DNA from: Roseobacter sp. MH60115
GTDB lineage: Bacteria; Pseudomonadota; Alphaproteobacteria; Rhodobacterales; Rhodobacteraceae
NCBI RefSeq assembly: GCF_015644665.1
Contig: NZ_JADOBQ010000003.1
Coordinates: forward strand, 248,001-312,000
Reading direction: 5' to 3'
DNA: 64,000 nucleotides
A program made the position numbers and the translations under genes. The first letter of the stretch is position 1. Each line of letters opens with the position of its first letter. Below the pieces are notes generated by a model, which searched no databases, was not told the origin of the DNA, and saw only the letters and a program-made list of their open reading frames with translations. Shown one piece after another: positions 46,658 to 55,804 of this stretch.

Positions 46658-48799
46658 TCAGGCGCTTGCCTTCAATTCCAAACGTCGCGCATGCAGCACC
46701 GGCTCCGTATAGCCTGACGGCTGAACCCGCCCCTTGAACACCAGATCACACGCCGCCTGAAAGGCGATCCCGTCAAAACCCGGTGCCATCGGACGGTAGA
46801 GCGGATCATCCGCATTCTGCCCGTCCACCACAGCAGCCATCTTGCGCATCACCGCCATCACCTGCTGGGCATCCACAACACCGTGGTGCAGCCAGTTGGC
46901 AATATGCTGCGCCGAAATCCGGCAGGTGGCGCGGTCTTCCATCAGGCCCACATCGTTCATGTCCGGTACCTTGGAACAGCCCACGCCCTGATCGACCCAG
47001 CGCACGACATAGCCCAGAATGCCCTGCGCGTTGTTCTCCACTTCACGAGTCTTCTGATCATCGCTCCACTTCTGATACTCGGCCAGCGGGATGTTCAGCA
47101 CCGTATCCACATAGGCGCGCCGTCCGCCCGCTTTCAGCTTCTCCTGCGCCGCAAAGACATCAACCTTGTGATAGTGCAGCGCATGCAGGGTCGCGGCCGT
47201 CGGGCTCGGGACCCAGGCGCAGTTGGCGCCGGACTTGGGGTGTTCGATCTTCTGCTCCAACATCGCCGCCATCAGGTCGGGCATCGCCCACATGCCCTTG
47301 CCGATCTGCGCCTTCCCGCTCAGCCCGCATTCCAGACCGATATCCACGTTCTGGTTCTCATAGGCGCCGATCCAGGCCTTGCGCTTGATGAAATCCTTAC
47401 GGCTGAACGGCCCCGCCTCCATCGATGTGTGGATTTCGTCACCCGTCCGGTCGAGAAAACCGGTGTTGATAAAGGCAACCCGCGATTTCGCCGCGCGGAT
47501 GCATTCCTTGAGATTGACGGAGGTGCGCCGCTCCTCATCCATGATCCCCAGCTTCACCGTATATTGCGGCAGCCCCAGGATCTCCTCGACCCGCGTAAAC
47601 GTCCGGTCGGCAAAGGCCACTTCTTCGGGCCCATGCATCTTGGGTTTGACCACATAGACCGAGCCCGTCAGCGAATTCCCCCCATCCCTTTGCAGATCAT
47701 GCATCGCGATCAGCGTGGTGATCATCGCATCCATCACGCCTTCGAAAACCTCACTGCCGTCCTTGTCCAGAATAGCAGGGTTCGTCATCAGATGGCCGAC
47801 ATTGCGCACCAGCATCAGCGCCCGCCCTTTGAGCGTAACCTCTGCCCCATCCGGCCCGGTAAACACCCGGTCCGGATGCAGGGCGCGGGTCACCTGCCGG
47901 CCACCTTTCTCGAAGGTGTCCTGCAGATCGCCCTTCATCAGGCCCAACCAATTGGCATAGGCAACGACCTTGTCCTCGGCATCGACACAGGCAACTGAAT
48001 CCTCACAATCCATGATCGCAGAGACCGCACTCTCCATCTGCACATCCGCAAGCCCCGCCTGGTCCCGGCTGCCGATCGCATGTGTCCGGTCGAAGACCAG
48101 CACCACATGCAGGCCGTTGTTCCGCAGAACCACACTGTCCGGTGCCTTCGGGTGGCCGGTGTAGCCGATGAACTTCTCGGGCTTCATCAACGGCTGATCG
48201 TCGATCAGCAGAGCGCCATTGTGAACGTAGTAGCGCCGCGCATCGGCGTGACTGGTTTTCTCAACCGGAAACGCTTCATCCAGGAACACGCGCGCCCGGG
48301 CAACGACGCGCGCGCCGCGGCCCTGATCGTAGCCGCCTTTTGGTGGGGCGCTGCCCATGGCATCCGTGCCATAGAACCCATCATAGAGGCTCCCCCACCG
48401 GGCATTGGCCGCATTGAGGGCATAGCGCGCATTGGTGATCGGCACCACCAATTGCGGGCCGGGCACACGCGCGATCTCGTCATCGACATTTGCCGTGTCG
48501 ATCTCGAAAGCGTCGCCTTCTTCAACCAGATAGCCAATCTCACGCAGGAAAGCGCAATAGGCCTCGTGGTCATGCGGGCTGCCACGCCGCGCCACATGCC
48601 AGGCATCGATATTGGCCTGAATGTCCGCGCGCAGACCCAAAAGCTTGCGGTTCTCGGGAGCCGTCTCATGCACCAGGTCGGAAAATCCCGACCAGAATGC
48701 TGCTGCATCCACCCCCGTGCCGGGCAGTGCCTGCTCTTCGAGAAATGCGACAAGTGTGTCCGCGACGCTCAGGTCACCTTTTTGCTGAAAACCGGCCAT
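46658..48799 (-). CDS. glcB: Malate synthase G
   Basis: The 713-residue monomeric enzyme condenses glyoxylate and acetyl-CoA to malate. It shows the TIM-barrel landmarks [78 protein letters not shown] and the C-terminal [38 protein letters not shown] with the probable catalytic aspartate. Length is standard for isoform G, not A. Start has a GAGGAG site. The upstream gap holds a promoter flanked by two perfect inverted repeats. Confidence 0.97.
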   Translation of the reverse strand: MAGFQQKGDLSVADTLVAFLEEQALPGTGVDAAAFWSGFSDLVHETAPENRKLLGLRADIQANIDAWHVARRGSPHDHEAYCAFLREIGYLVEEGDAFEIDTANVDDEIARVPGPQLVVPITNARYALNAANARWGSLYDGFYGTDAMGSAPPKGGYDQGRGARVVARARVFLDEAFPVEKTSHADARRYYVHNGALLIDDQPLMKPEKFIGYTGHPKAPDSVVLRNNGLHVVLVFDRTHAIGSRDQAGLADVQMESAVSAIMDCEDSVACVDAEDKVVAYANWLGLMKGDLQDTFEKGGRQVTRALHPDRVFTGPDGAEVTLKGRALMLVRNVGHLMTNPAILDKDGSEVFEGVMDAMITTLIAMHDLQRDGGNSLTGSVYVVKPKMHGPEEVAFADRTFTRVEEILGLPQYTVKLGIMDEERRTSVNLKECIRAAKSRVAFINTGFLDRTGDEIHTSMEAGPFSRKDFIKRKAWIGAYENQNVDIGLECGLSGKAQIGKGMWAMPDLMAAMLEQKIEHPKSGANCAWVPSPTAATLHALHYHKVDVFAAQEKLKAGGRRAYVDTVLNIPLAEYQKWSDDQKTREVENNAQGILGYVVRWVDQGVGCSKVPDMNDVGLMEDRATCRISAQHIANWLHHGVVDAQQVMAVMRKMAAVVDGQNADDPLYRPMAPGFDGIAFQAACDLVFKGRVQPSGYTEPVLHARRLELKASA

Positions 48800-48823
48800 G
48801 CGTTACACTCCTCGCTCTTGATA

Positions 48824-48841
48824 TTCTGGCATATGCCAGAA
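48824..48841. promoter_or_regulatory. Palindrome TTCTGGCATATGCCAGAA, probable operator at glcB start site
   Basis: An 18-base perfect palindrome placed just downstream of the predicted -10 box, covering the expected transcription start, 25 bases before the glcB ATG. This position suits a repressor. The regulator is unknown. Confidence 0.65.
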
Positions 48842-48870
48842 GGTGTAAGAGGAATGTTTCCGATAGGCAA
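48842..48870 (-). promoter_or_regulatory. Candidate glcB promoter
   Basis: On the minus strand TTGCCT (48865-48870) and TACACC (48842-48847) are 17 bases apart, 43 bases upstream of the glcB start codon. Inverted repeats flank it on both sides, which supports the assignment. Confidence 0.5.
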
Positions 48871-48875
48871 CAAAG

Positions 48876-48896
48876 TTGGTAATGTTATTTTACCAA
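48876..48896. promoter_or_regulatory. Inverted repeat TTGGTAA-N7-TTACCAA upstream of glcB
   Basis: A perfect 7+7 base inverted repeat with a seven-base spacer abuts the -35 box and the stop codon of the DUF2256 gene. Spacing suits an activator or a second operator; the half-site TGGTAA resembles GntR-type sites but the spacer is long. Confidence 0.6.
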
Positions 48897-49046
48897 TCAA
48901 TGCCCCGCGCCGCTGGACCGGGCGCGACGACAGCGATCAGAGCAGTAGCGCACCTCTGCCCAGACCTTTTCCCATTTCTTACGCCACGCAAAGGGTCGCC
49001 CACAGACCACGCAGGTCTTTTGCGACAGATCTCCCTTGCGCCGCAT
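48897..49046 (-). CDS. DUF2256 small zinc-ribbon-like protein
   Basis: The ATG at 49044-49046 opens a 49-residue basic protein: [19 protein letters not shown], then [19 protein letters not shown] and a short tail. The four cysteines (12, 15, 35, 39; C-x2-C and C-x3-C) could bind zinc, and the [28 protein letters not shown] pattern is the DUF2256 signature. The protein is too short for gene finders with a length cut-off. Function unknown. It starts five bases after the small membrane gene upstream. Confidence 0.88.
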   Translation of the reverse strand: MRRKGDLSQKTCVVCGRPFAWRKKWEKVWAEVRYCSDRCRRARSSGAGH

Positions 49047-49051
49047 AAACG

Positions 49052-49222
49052 TCAGACCACCAGGTGCAGCGCCTGAACGGCAGCAGCCACTTCGTCACCG
49101 CTCATCAACCAGACGAAGATGGCAATCACGATCACCGCCAGAAACAACCCGCCCCACAGACCCCAAATGGCCGGTTTATGGCGTTTCTTCTGGCGTTCGA
49201 TGTTTGTGTCAGGCGCTGACAT
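49052..49222 (-). CDS. 56-aa single-helix membrane protein
   Basis: A 56-residue protein with a basic N-terminus ([11 protein letters not shown]), one membrane helix (about residues 19-40, [20 protein letters not shown]) and a short acidic/hydrophobic tail. A GGAGA ribosome site precedes the ATG at 49220-49222. It is followed five bases later by the DUF2256 gene, so they are probably co-transcribed. No family is recognised. Confidence 0.65.
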   Translation of the reverse strand: MSAPDTNIERQKKRHKPAIWGLWGGLFLAVIVIAIFVWLMSGDEVAAAVQALHLVV

Positions 49223-49324
49223 GGTCTCTCCTTTTCACGGCTGCGCAAGCCGACTTGCGACTTGCTTCTCATCCTCCTAACGTTTGCGCTGTCTGTTCCG
49301 TTCCATGAAAGATGAAGGTGACCC

Positions 49325-51874
49325 ATGCGAGACGCTGCCCCGCAAACCATCTATCTGAGCGACTACAAGCCATTCGGGTTTGAGGTCACCTCCGTTTCCC
49401 TGACTTTTGACCTCGATCCAACCGCAACCCGCGTGAAAAGCCGTATCGCCTTTGTACCAAAGCCCGACGCCGGGGGGCGCATGTTCCTGCACGGTGAAAA
49501 GCTCAAGCTGATATCTGCCCAGATAGACGGGGCCCCTGTCACGCCGGACCTGAGTGACGAAGGTCTGACCTGCGCCGTTCCGGATGCACCTTTCATCTGG
49601 GAAGCCGAGGTCGAAATCGATCCGCAGAACAACCTTGCGCTGGAAGGGCTCTACATGTCGAACGGCATGTATTGCACGCAATGTGAGGCTGAAGGGTTTC
49701 GCAAGATCACCTACTACCCCGACCGCCCGGACGTGATGAGTGTCTTCACCGTCCGTATCAACGGCCCCCATCCGGTGCTGTTGAGCAACGGCAATCCGGT
49801 CAGCGCCGCTGACGGTCACGCCGAATGGCACGATCCCTGGCCCAAGCCTGCCTATCTCTTTGCCCTCGTTGCGGGCGAGTTGGTGGCCCACCCCGGCAGC
49901 TTCACGACCAGGTCGGGCCGCACCGTCGATCTCAATCTCTACGTCCGTCCCGGAGACGAGGGCAAATGCGCCTTTGGCATGCAGGCGCTCAAGGACAGCA
50001 TGAAGTGGGACGAAGACGTCTATGGGCGCGAATACGATCTGGACATCTTCAACATCGTGGCCGTGGACGATTTCAACATGGGCGCGATGGAGAACAAGGG
50101 GCTGAACATCTTCAACTCCGCCGCCGTGCTGGCCTCGCCGGAAACCTCAACAGATACCAATTTCGAGCGGATCGAGGCGATCATCGCGCATGAGTATTTC
50201 CACAACTGGACCGGAAACCGCATCACCTGTCGCGACTGGTTCCAGCTCTGCCTGAAAGAAGGCCTGACTGTCTTTCGCGACAGCCAGTTCACCTCGGACA
50301 TGCGCTCTGCCGCGGTGAAACGCATATCAGACGTGATTGAACTGCGCGGACGGCAGTTTCCAGAGGATCAGGGGCCACTGTCGCATCCGGTTCGGCCTGA
50401 AAGCTTTCAGGAGATCAACAACTTCTACACGGCCACCGTTTACGACAAAGGCGCCGAGGTCATCGGTATGCTGCGCCGCCTGGTGGGCGCCGATGCCTAT
50501 GCCAATGCACTGGACCTCTATTTCAACCGCCACGACGGTCAGGCCTGCACCATCGAAGACTGGCTAAAGGTATTCGAGGATGCCACGGGCCGCGACTTGA
50601 CGCAGTTCAAACGCTGGTACAGCCAGGCGGGTACGCCGCGCGTGACTGTCAAGGATGCCTGGTATGCAGGGAATTACATCCTGAGCTTCACGCAGAATTT
50701 GAAGCCGTCGGCGACCACGCCCGACCCGCAACCGCAGGTGATCCCGATTGTGACCGGACTGCTGTCGCCATCGGGTGAAGAGCTGGTGCCCAGTCAGGTG
50801 CTGGAGCTGACGGAGGCGACGCAGTCCTTCACCTTCGAAGGGCTGCCGGAACGGCCCGTCCCGTCTGTCCTGCGCGGATTTTCCGCGCCGGTGGTGCTGG
50901 AAAGCGAGCTGTCGGAGGATCATGCGGCCTTCCTGCTGGCCCATGACACCGACCCGTTCAACCGGTGGGAGGCCGGACGCGGATTGGCCAGGGCCAGCCT
51001 GCTGGCGATGATCCGCAGCGGCAGCGACCCGGACCCTAAGTACCTGGATGGCATTCGGGCGGTCCTTGGGGATGCAGAGCTCGACCCGGCCTATCGCGCG
51101 CTGATGCTGAGCCTGCCCAGCCAATCCGATCTGGCAACCGCGCTGCACGACGCGGGCGAGACCCCCGATCCGGCGGCAATCTGGACCGCCTCCGAGGCGA
51201 TGCGCGAGGCGCAGGCGCAGCACCTCGCGGATCTGCTGCCAGGGCTCTATGCAGACCATCAGATCACGGAAAGCTTTGCGCCTGATGCGTCCCAATCCGG
51301 ACGCCGCAGTCTCGCCAATGCAACGCTCTCTCTGCTGGGCCGCCTGGAAGGCCCTGAACGCGCGCAGGCACAGTTCGATACCGCTGACAATATGACCCAG
51401 CAGCTTGCGGGCCTTGCCGTGCTGTTGCGCCAGAAGGCTGGCAAGAGCGCCCTTCAATCCTTTGAAACGCAATGGAAAGAAGACAGGCTGGTGATGGACA
51501 AATGGTTCGGACTGCAGGTGATGCAGGCCGAACCGGACGCCGTGGCATCGACCGCCGCCGCGCTGACTGGCCACGCGGATTTCAACTGGAAAAACCCCAA
51601 TCGGTTCCGCGCCGTTCTGGGCGCGCTTGCCACGCATCACGCCGGGTTCCACCACGCCAGCGGCGCCGGGTACCGGCTGCTGGCGGATTGGCTGATCAAG
51701 CTGGATCCGCTCAACCCGCAGACGACCGCGCGCATGTGTTCCGCCTTCCAGACGTGGAAACGCTATGACGCGGACCGTCGGGCGCTGATGGCAGCCGAAC
51801 TTGATCGCATCCTCGCCCTGCCCGACCTCTCCCGCGACACCACCGAAATGCTGACCCGAATTCGAGGATCCTGA
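49325..51874 (+). CDS. pepN: Aminopeptidase N
   Basis: An 849-residue M1 zinc aminopeptidase. The zinc site is HEYFH (His289, Glu290, His293) with the third ligand Glu312 in LCLKEGLTVFRD, and the substrate motif GAMENKGLN lies at about residues 255-263. N-terminal beta-saddle and C-terminal helical repeat parts are present and of normal length, with no signal peptide, so it is cytoplasmic and acts on peptides. AAGGTGA precedes the ATG. An SDR gene follows three bases later. Confidence 0.96.
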   Translation: MRDAAPQTIYLSDYKPFGFEVTSVSLTFDLDPTATRVKSRIAFVPKPDAGGRMFLHGEKLKLISAQIDGAPVTPDLSDEGLTCAVPDAPFIWEAEVEIDPQNNLALEGLYMSNGMYCTQCEAEGFRKITYYPDRPDVMSVFTVRINGPHPVLLSNGNPVSAADGHAEWHDPWPKPAYLFALVAGELVAHPGSFTTRSGRTVDLNLYVRPGDEGKCAFGMQALKDSMKWDEDVYGREYDLDIFNIVAVDDFNMGAMENKGLNIFNSAAVLASPETSTDTNFERIEAIIAHEYFHNWTGNRITCRDWFQLCLKEGLTVFRDSQFTSDMRSAAVKRISDVIELRGRQFPEDQGPLSHPVRPESFQEINNFYTATVYDKGAEVIGMLRRLVGADAYANALDLYFNRHDGQACTIEDWLKVFEDATGRDLTQFKRWYSQAGTPRVTVKDAWYAGNYILSFTQNLKPSATTPDPQPQVIPIVTGLLSPSGEELVPSQVLELTEATQSFTFEGLPERPVPSVLRGFSAPVVLESELSEDHAAFLLAHDTDPFNRWEAGRGLARASLLAMIRSGSDPDPKYLDGIRAVLGDAELDPAYRALMLSLPSQSDLATALHDAGETPDPAAIWTASEAMREAQAQHLADLLPGLYADHQITESFAPDASQSGRRSLANATLSLLGRLEGPERAQAQFDTADNMTQQLAGLAVLLRQKAGKSALQSFETQWKEDRLVMDKWFGLQVMQAEPDAVASTAAALTGHADFNWKNPNRFRAVLGALATHHAGFHHASGAGYRLLADWLIKLDPLNPQTTARMCSAFQTWKRYDADRRALMAAELDRILALPDLSRDTTEMLTRIRGS

Positions 51875-51877
51875 CCC

Positions 51878-52618
51878 ATGAAACCTGTCCTGCTCATCAC
51901 CGGTGGCTCTGCCGGCATCGGCGCTGCCTGCGCACGTATTGCTGCTGAAAAAGGCTATGATCTGGCGCTGAACTTCCGCACCGATACCACCGGGGCCGAC
52001 GCCGTCGCCGCAGAGTGCCGCGCGGCAGGTGCCAAGGTCATTCTGTGCCCGGGTGACGTGTCCGACCCCGAGGCCATCGCGGCTGTCTATGCCAAGGTTG
52101 ATGCCGAATTCGGTCGTCTCGACGCGCTGATCAACAACGCCGGTGTGGTCGATCAGACGGCCAAGCTGACCGACATGGATCACGCCCGGCTGAGACGGAT
52201 GTTCGACATCAATGTGATCGGCGCGATGCTGGTCGCCAAGGAGGCGGTGCTGCGGATGCAGGCGCAGGGCGACGGCGGTGTGATCGTGAACATCTCCTCC
52301 GCCGCCGCACGTCTGGGGTCGGGCAACCAATATGTGGATTACGCCGCCTCCAAGGCCGCAATTGACTGCTTTACCAAAGGCTTGTCGGACGAAGTTGCCG
52401 CAGACAACATCCGCGTCATGGCCATCCGCCCCGGGTTGATCGAAACGGAACTGCACGCCAAGGGCGGCGAGCCGGGCCGCGCGGACCGGCTGGCGCATAT
52501 GGTGCCGATGAAGCGCAAGGGCTCCGCCGAAGAAGTGGCCCAGGCAGCCGTCTGGCTGCTCACGGATGAGGCCAGCTATGTGACCGGATCGACGCTGGAC
52601 GTCACGGGTGGCCGCTGA
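51878..52618 (+). CDS. Short-chain dehydrogenase/reductase
   Basis: A 246-residue classical SDR with TGGSAGIGAACARIA at the N-terminus, NNAGVVD, and the catalytic SSAAARLGSGNQYVDYAASK (Ser, Tyr, Lys). It ends SYVTGSTLDVTGGR. Relatives include glucose dehydrogenase and 3-ketoacyl reductase types; substrate unassigned. It starts three bases after pepN and overlaps the next gene by 11 bases. Confidence 0.9.
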   Translation: MKPVLLITGGSAGIGAACARIAAEKGYDLALNFRTDTTGADAVAAECRAAGAKVILCPGDVSDPEAIAAVYAKVDAEFGRLDALINNAGVVDQTAKLTDMDHARLRRMFDINVIGAMLVAKEAVLRMQAQGDGGVIVNISSAAARLGSGNQYVDYAASKAAIDCFTKGLSDEVAADNIRVMAIRPGLIETELHAKGGEPGRADRLAHMVPMKRKGSAEEVAQAAVWLLTDEASYVTGSTLDVTGGR

Positions 52619-53045
52619 GCCGTTCAGCTACCAACGCCAGGGCCGCAATCGGGCAACGCTCTGGGCGGTTCTTGGGGTCTGGACCGTTTTGCTGCTCGCC
52701 ATCCTCTGGATCGAGGCCGCGCCCTGGCTGATGGGGATCGTGGCGCTTTTTACCCTGCCCGCGCTCTGGGAGCTTTACGCCAACCCCGCCGCCGGGCTGA
52801 CCATGGACACGGAGGGCATCTACTGGTCCACCGGCAGGCGAGAGGCCGCGCTGCGCTGGTCAGAAGTGGATCACATGCGGCTCAACACCCGTCTCGATTT
52901 TTCGGTCCGGGCAACGGCGGTACTGACCTCGGGGCGCAAAATCCGCCTGCCTTATGAATGCACGCCACCTCACCAGCGTTTCGAGGACGCGCTGCACAGG
53001 CTAGGCATCCGAACCGAACGGCACCATTTTTCGCTGATCGGCTGA
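52608..53045 (+). CDS. Membrane protein with PH-like C-terminal domain, GTG start
   Basis: A 145-residue protein starting at GTG 52608 inside the SDR gene's end. Two helices (about 18-36 and 38-58) are followed by a beta-rich domain (about 65-130: LTMDTEGIYWSTGRREAALRWSEVDHMRL ...) resembling bacterial PH-like modules that sit next to transmembrane hairpins. No catalytic residues. It converges on the transglycosylase gene with a one-base gap. Confidence 0.7.
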   Translation: MAAEPFSYQRQGRNRATLWAVLGVWTVLLLAILWIEAAPWLMGIVALFTLPALWELYANPAAGLTMDTEGIYWSTGRREAALRWSEVDHMRLNTRLDFSVRATAVLTSGRKIRLPYECTPPHQRFEDALHRLGIRTERHHFSLIG

Positions 53046-53046
53046 C

Positions 53047-53709
53047 CTAGCGGTCTTCTCCGCGGGTTTGACGGGTTCTTCGGCGCTCGGCCCGAACCGG
53101 TTGTGGCGGCGCGGCACAATAGGGCTGCTCCTTGACCCAGGCGGCGATGTCGCGGCGTTTGGACGGCACCCGCATCGGGCCCCAATCAGCGGCCACGCCG
53201 CGCCATTTGGTGTCCCGACCCGCGATCACCCCGTCGCGCGGCACCGTCACCGCCATGATGCGGATGGCGCAGCTGAGATTGTCACCGCCATCCTTCAGCG
53301 CCTCGCCACTGCCTGCACGACACTCATAGCCGCGCGCAGTCGCCGGCGCGATCTGCAACAGCCCGTACCACTTGCCGCCGCCCCCCACGGCCCAGGGTTT
53401 GTAGGTGCTTTCATGTTTCGCAAGCGCCGACATGAACCCGACCCAGAAAGCCTCGCGCCCGGGGATGCCCGCCATTTCATAGTAGGGGCACCAGTCGGCG
53501 ATGTCCGCAGGCACCATATTCACCAGCGGCTGGCCGTGGCTTTGCAAAGCGCGCAGGGCGGCGGCATTCCACAGGCTGTGGTTTTCCATATGGCTCCACC
53601 GCATGCGCGGCAGGGGCTCGCGCGGCTCTGCTGCCGGGGCGGCCTGTGCAAAGACCGGGCTCATCGGCAGGGACATCAGGCCCGCGACAAAGGTCAGAAT
53701 GAGTTTCAT
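53047..53709 (-). CDS. Lytic transglycosylase SLT-domain protein
   Basis: A 220-residue exported protein: signal peptide cleaved near VFA-QA (about residue 21), then an SLT-type lysozyme fold with catalytic Glu100 in SALAKHESTYKPWAVGGGGKWYGLLQIAPATARGYEC. Two cysteines near CPYYEM and GYECRAG may form a disulfide. The Arg-rich C-terminus is unusual. It cleaves peptidoglycan glycan strands in the periplasm. The ATG at 53707-53709 starts the signal peptide. Confidence 0.88.
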   Translation of the reverse strand: MKLILTFVAGLMSLPMSPVFAQAAPAAEPREPLPRMRWSHMENHSLWNAAALRALQSHGQPLVNMVPADIADWCPYYEMAGIPGREAFWVGFMSALAKHESTYKPWAVGGGGKWYGLLQIAPATARGYECRAGSGEALKDGGDNLSCAIRIMAVTVPRDGVIAGRDTKWRGVAADWGPMRVPSKRRDIAAWVKEQPYCAAPPQPVRAERRRTRQTRGEDR

Positions 53710-53951
53710 TCCGTCTCTATGCGACGAGATCGGCCCGGGGTGCAAGCGTTCCGCTTGTGCACAATCGAAGCCGGTCGCAATTCCGCTCACCCCAGCGGGA
53801 GGCGGGCGAAATCATCGTTACCAGATGATGAACAACGGCAGCCCATTGTCCCTGCTGGCGGGTGCAATCAACGAGATATCTCCGTGCCGCTGCCATGTTT
53901 CAGCCCCAATGCCCCGGCATCCTTTCCTCTGTACCAAGTTGGAAATGTTAA

Positions 53952-55214
53952 ATGTCTTTGTTGTCTCACTACGCCAAAGCCGCTTTGGCCCGTTTGCGTC
54001 GACTTCCGCCAGGATCTGCGGATCGGTCGGTCCCTGCGGGACGACCGCGATCTGCCCAACCGGAAAGCGCTCTCATGATCGCCTGTCCGAACCCCACCGA
54101 AGAGGAAAACGCCCGCGACAGCCATCAGCTGCGCGGCCAGTTTCTGGCCCGTCAGGACCGGTGGATGGAATTGGCCGACGACATTCGCACTGCGGAAACC
54201 GAGCGGCGCGCGACCCCCGGGGCCATGCCGGTGGCCGATCTGCTGAGCTTTGGCGCCCGGGCGGATGTGGTGCTGGCGGTGGAGCATGCGCTCTTTGACG
54301 GGCGGCCTGCGCAGAGCGCTCCTTTGCTGAGCGGCATCGAAGCGCTGGAGAGCATGCTCAAAGAGGCCGACAACGACATGATCCTCTGCACGATTGTGGC
54401 CCAGGCCCATATGGACATCGCCTGGGCGTGGCGCGGCACCGGGTGGGACAGCCAGTTGCCACAGCGCAACCGCGACGCTTTCAGGGCACATTTCGACCGC
54501 GCACGCGACATCCTGATGCCCTTTGATGTGCGCGAGATCGAATCCCCCGCGCTGGCCACGGCGAAATCCGCGCTGCACGGTGCGGGGCGCAGCACCACGG
54601 ATGATCTGGTGCGCGACTGTGAACGGTTGATCGACCTGGATCCGCGCAACCCCGGCTCCATGCGTGCCCTTGGCAACTATCTCAGCCCGCGCTGGTTCGG
54701 CACCCACGCCCGGCTCGAACTGGAAGCGCGCCGCACCGCGGCCCGGACCCAGTCAACCTGGGGCGCAGGGGGCTATACCTGGGTCATGTTCGATGCGCTG
54801 TCGGGCGACGATACGGCCTGTGCAGAGCTCGATCTGGAGTTTTTCATCGAAGGGCTGCACGACATTCTGGACCGCAAGCCGCATCAATATACGGTCAACC
54901 TGCTTGCCGCCTATTGCGCCAACACCATCGGCAGCAATTTCACCGGTTCCGATCCCGCCGACCAGGCGCGCTCGCAAATCGCCGCCTGCGCGGACTGGAT
55001 CGTGCGCGAGCACATGACCGAATTGCACCCGCTGACCTGGGCCCATGCCGCAGCCGGGTTCAACAACAATCTGCGGGTGCATTCCCCGCGCGGTTTTGCC
55101 GCTGCAGGTCGCGCCGAGGCTTTGCGCATCATCGCGGATCTCTTTCGCCGCGAGATTGCGCAGGGCAATCGCGTCGTGTTCACCGCAAATGGTCCCGTGA
55201 CAGAACCTGCTTGA
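53952..55214 (+). CDS. Hypothetical helical protein (420 aa)
   Basis: No family recognised. The protein is Ala/Leu/Asp-rich and helical, with motifs LLSFGARADVVLAVEHALFDG, AQAHMDIAWAWRGTGWDSQLP, NPGSMRALGNYLSPRWFG and TYGGY-like GAGGYTWVMFDAL; this resembles TPR-like helical repeat proteins but no clear repeat unit was delineated. No signal peptide or membrane helix, so probably cytoplasmic. The next gene starts 20 bases after its stop and may function with it. An internal ATG at 54075 (MIACPNPTE) is an alternative start. Confidence 0.65.
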   Translation: MSLLSHYAKAALARLRRLPPGSADRSVPAGRPRSAQPESALMIACPNPTEEENARDSHQLRGQFLARQDRWMELADDIRTAETERRATPGAMPVADLLSFGARADVVLAVEHALFDGRPAQSAPLLSGIEALESMLKEADNDMILCTIVAQAHMDIAWAWRGTGWDSQLPQRNRDAFRAHFDRARDILMPFDVREIESPALATAKSALHGAGRSTTDDLVRDCERLIDLDPRNPGSMRALGNYLSPRWFGTHARLELEARRTAARTQSTWGAGGYTWVMFDALSGDDTACAELDLEFFIEGLHDILDRKPHQYTVNLLAAYCANTIGSNFTGSDPADQARSQIAACADWIVREHMTELHPLTWAHAAAGFNNNLRVHSPRGFAAAGRAEALRIIADLFRREIAQGNRVVFTANGPVTEPA

Positions 55215-55234
55215 TCCGGAGGAGAGAAAACATC

Positions 55235-55720
55235 ATGGGCACGATACCCGCAGACGCCACCCATTGGGACAGCGGAGACTGGATCGACTGGCATCGCCAT
55301 GTCGCGGCGCCGCCGAGTGATGTGTGCGCTGCGCCTTCCGAAGACACCACCGCCCGGCTGCACATGCTGCACATGCGCCTGCTCCAATCCGCGCGGGCCT
55401 ACTTCGAGCTGACGGGCACCCATCTGCCGGTGTACGACGGCATCGCACGGCTGCATGCAGCCATCGCCTTTGACCTGCCACTGCAGGGGCCGCTCTGCTG
55501 CGATGGCAGCGCCGACCCGGCACAGGTGATCGCCCTCGTGCCGCACGGGCCCCATAACATCGTCAGCGTTGACCTCTCCGCCCCGTTCTGTTGCCTGATT
55601 GTCGTACGGATCAAGGACAACTTTACCAGCGAAGCCCGCATACTGTCGCACCACGCCCTGCCTGAGAGCGGCGAAGGCAGCATTGACCTCTGCTGGCGCG
55701 ACCTGCCGCGCCCCCGCTGA
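55235..55720 (+). CDS. Hypothetical protein (161 aa)
   Basis: Not recognised. A 161-residue cytoplasmic-looking protein with a histidine-rich start (HWDSGDWIDWHRHVAAPP), a helix LHMLHMRLLQSARAYFELTG, and a C-terminal beta-rich region (VSVDLSAPFCCLIVVRIKDNF). A strong CGGAGGAG site precedes the ATG at 55235. It likely forms an operon with the preceding 420-residue unknown and precedes gatB. Confidence 0.7.
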   Translation: MGTIPADATHWDSGDWIDWHRHVAAPPSDVCAAPSEDTTARLHMLHMRLLQSARAYFELTGTHLPVYDGIARLHAAIAFDLPLQGPLCCDGSADPAQVIALVPHGPHNIVSVDLSAPFCCLIVVRIKDNFTSEARILSHHALPESGEGSIDLCWRDLPRPR

Positions 55721-55804
55721 CAGCATCGAACCGGGGGCTTGCAGCACTGCGCATGCTGGCCTAAACCCGGTCCGGTACCGAGACCTGCCGCATGAGGGAC
55801 CACG

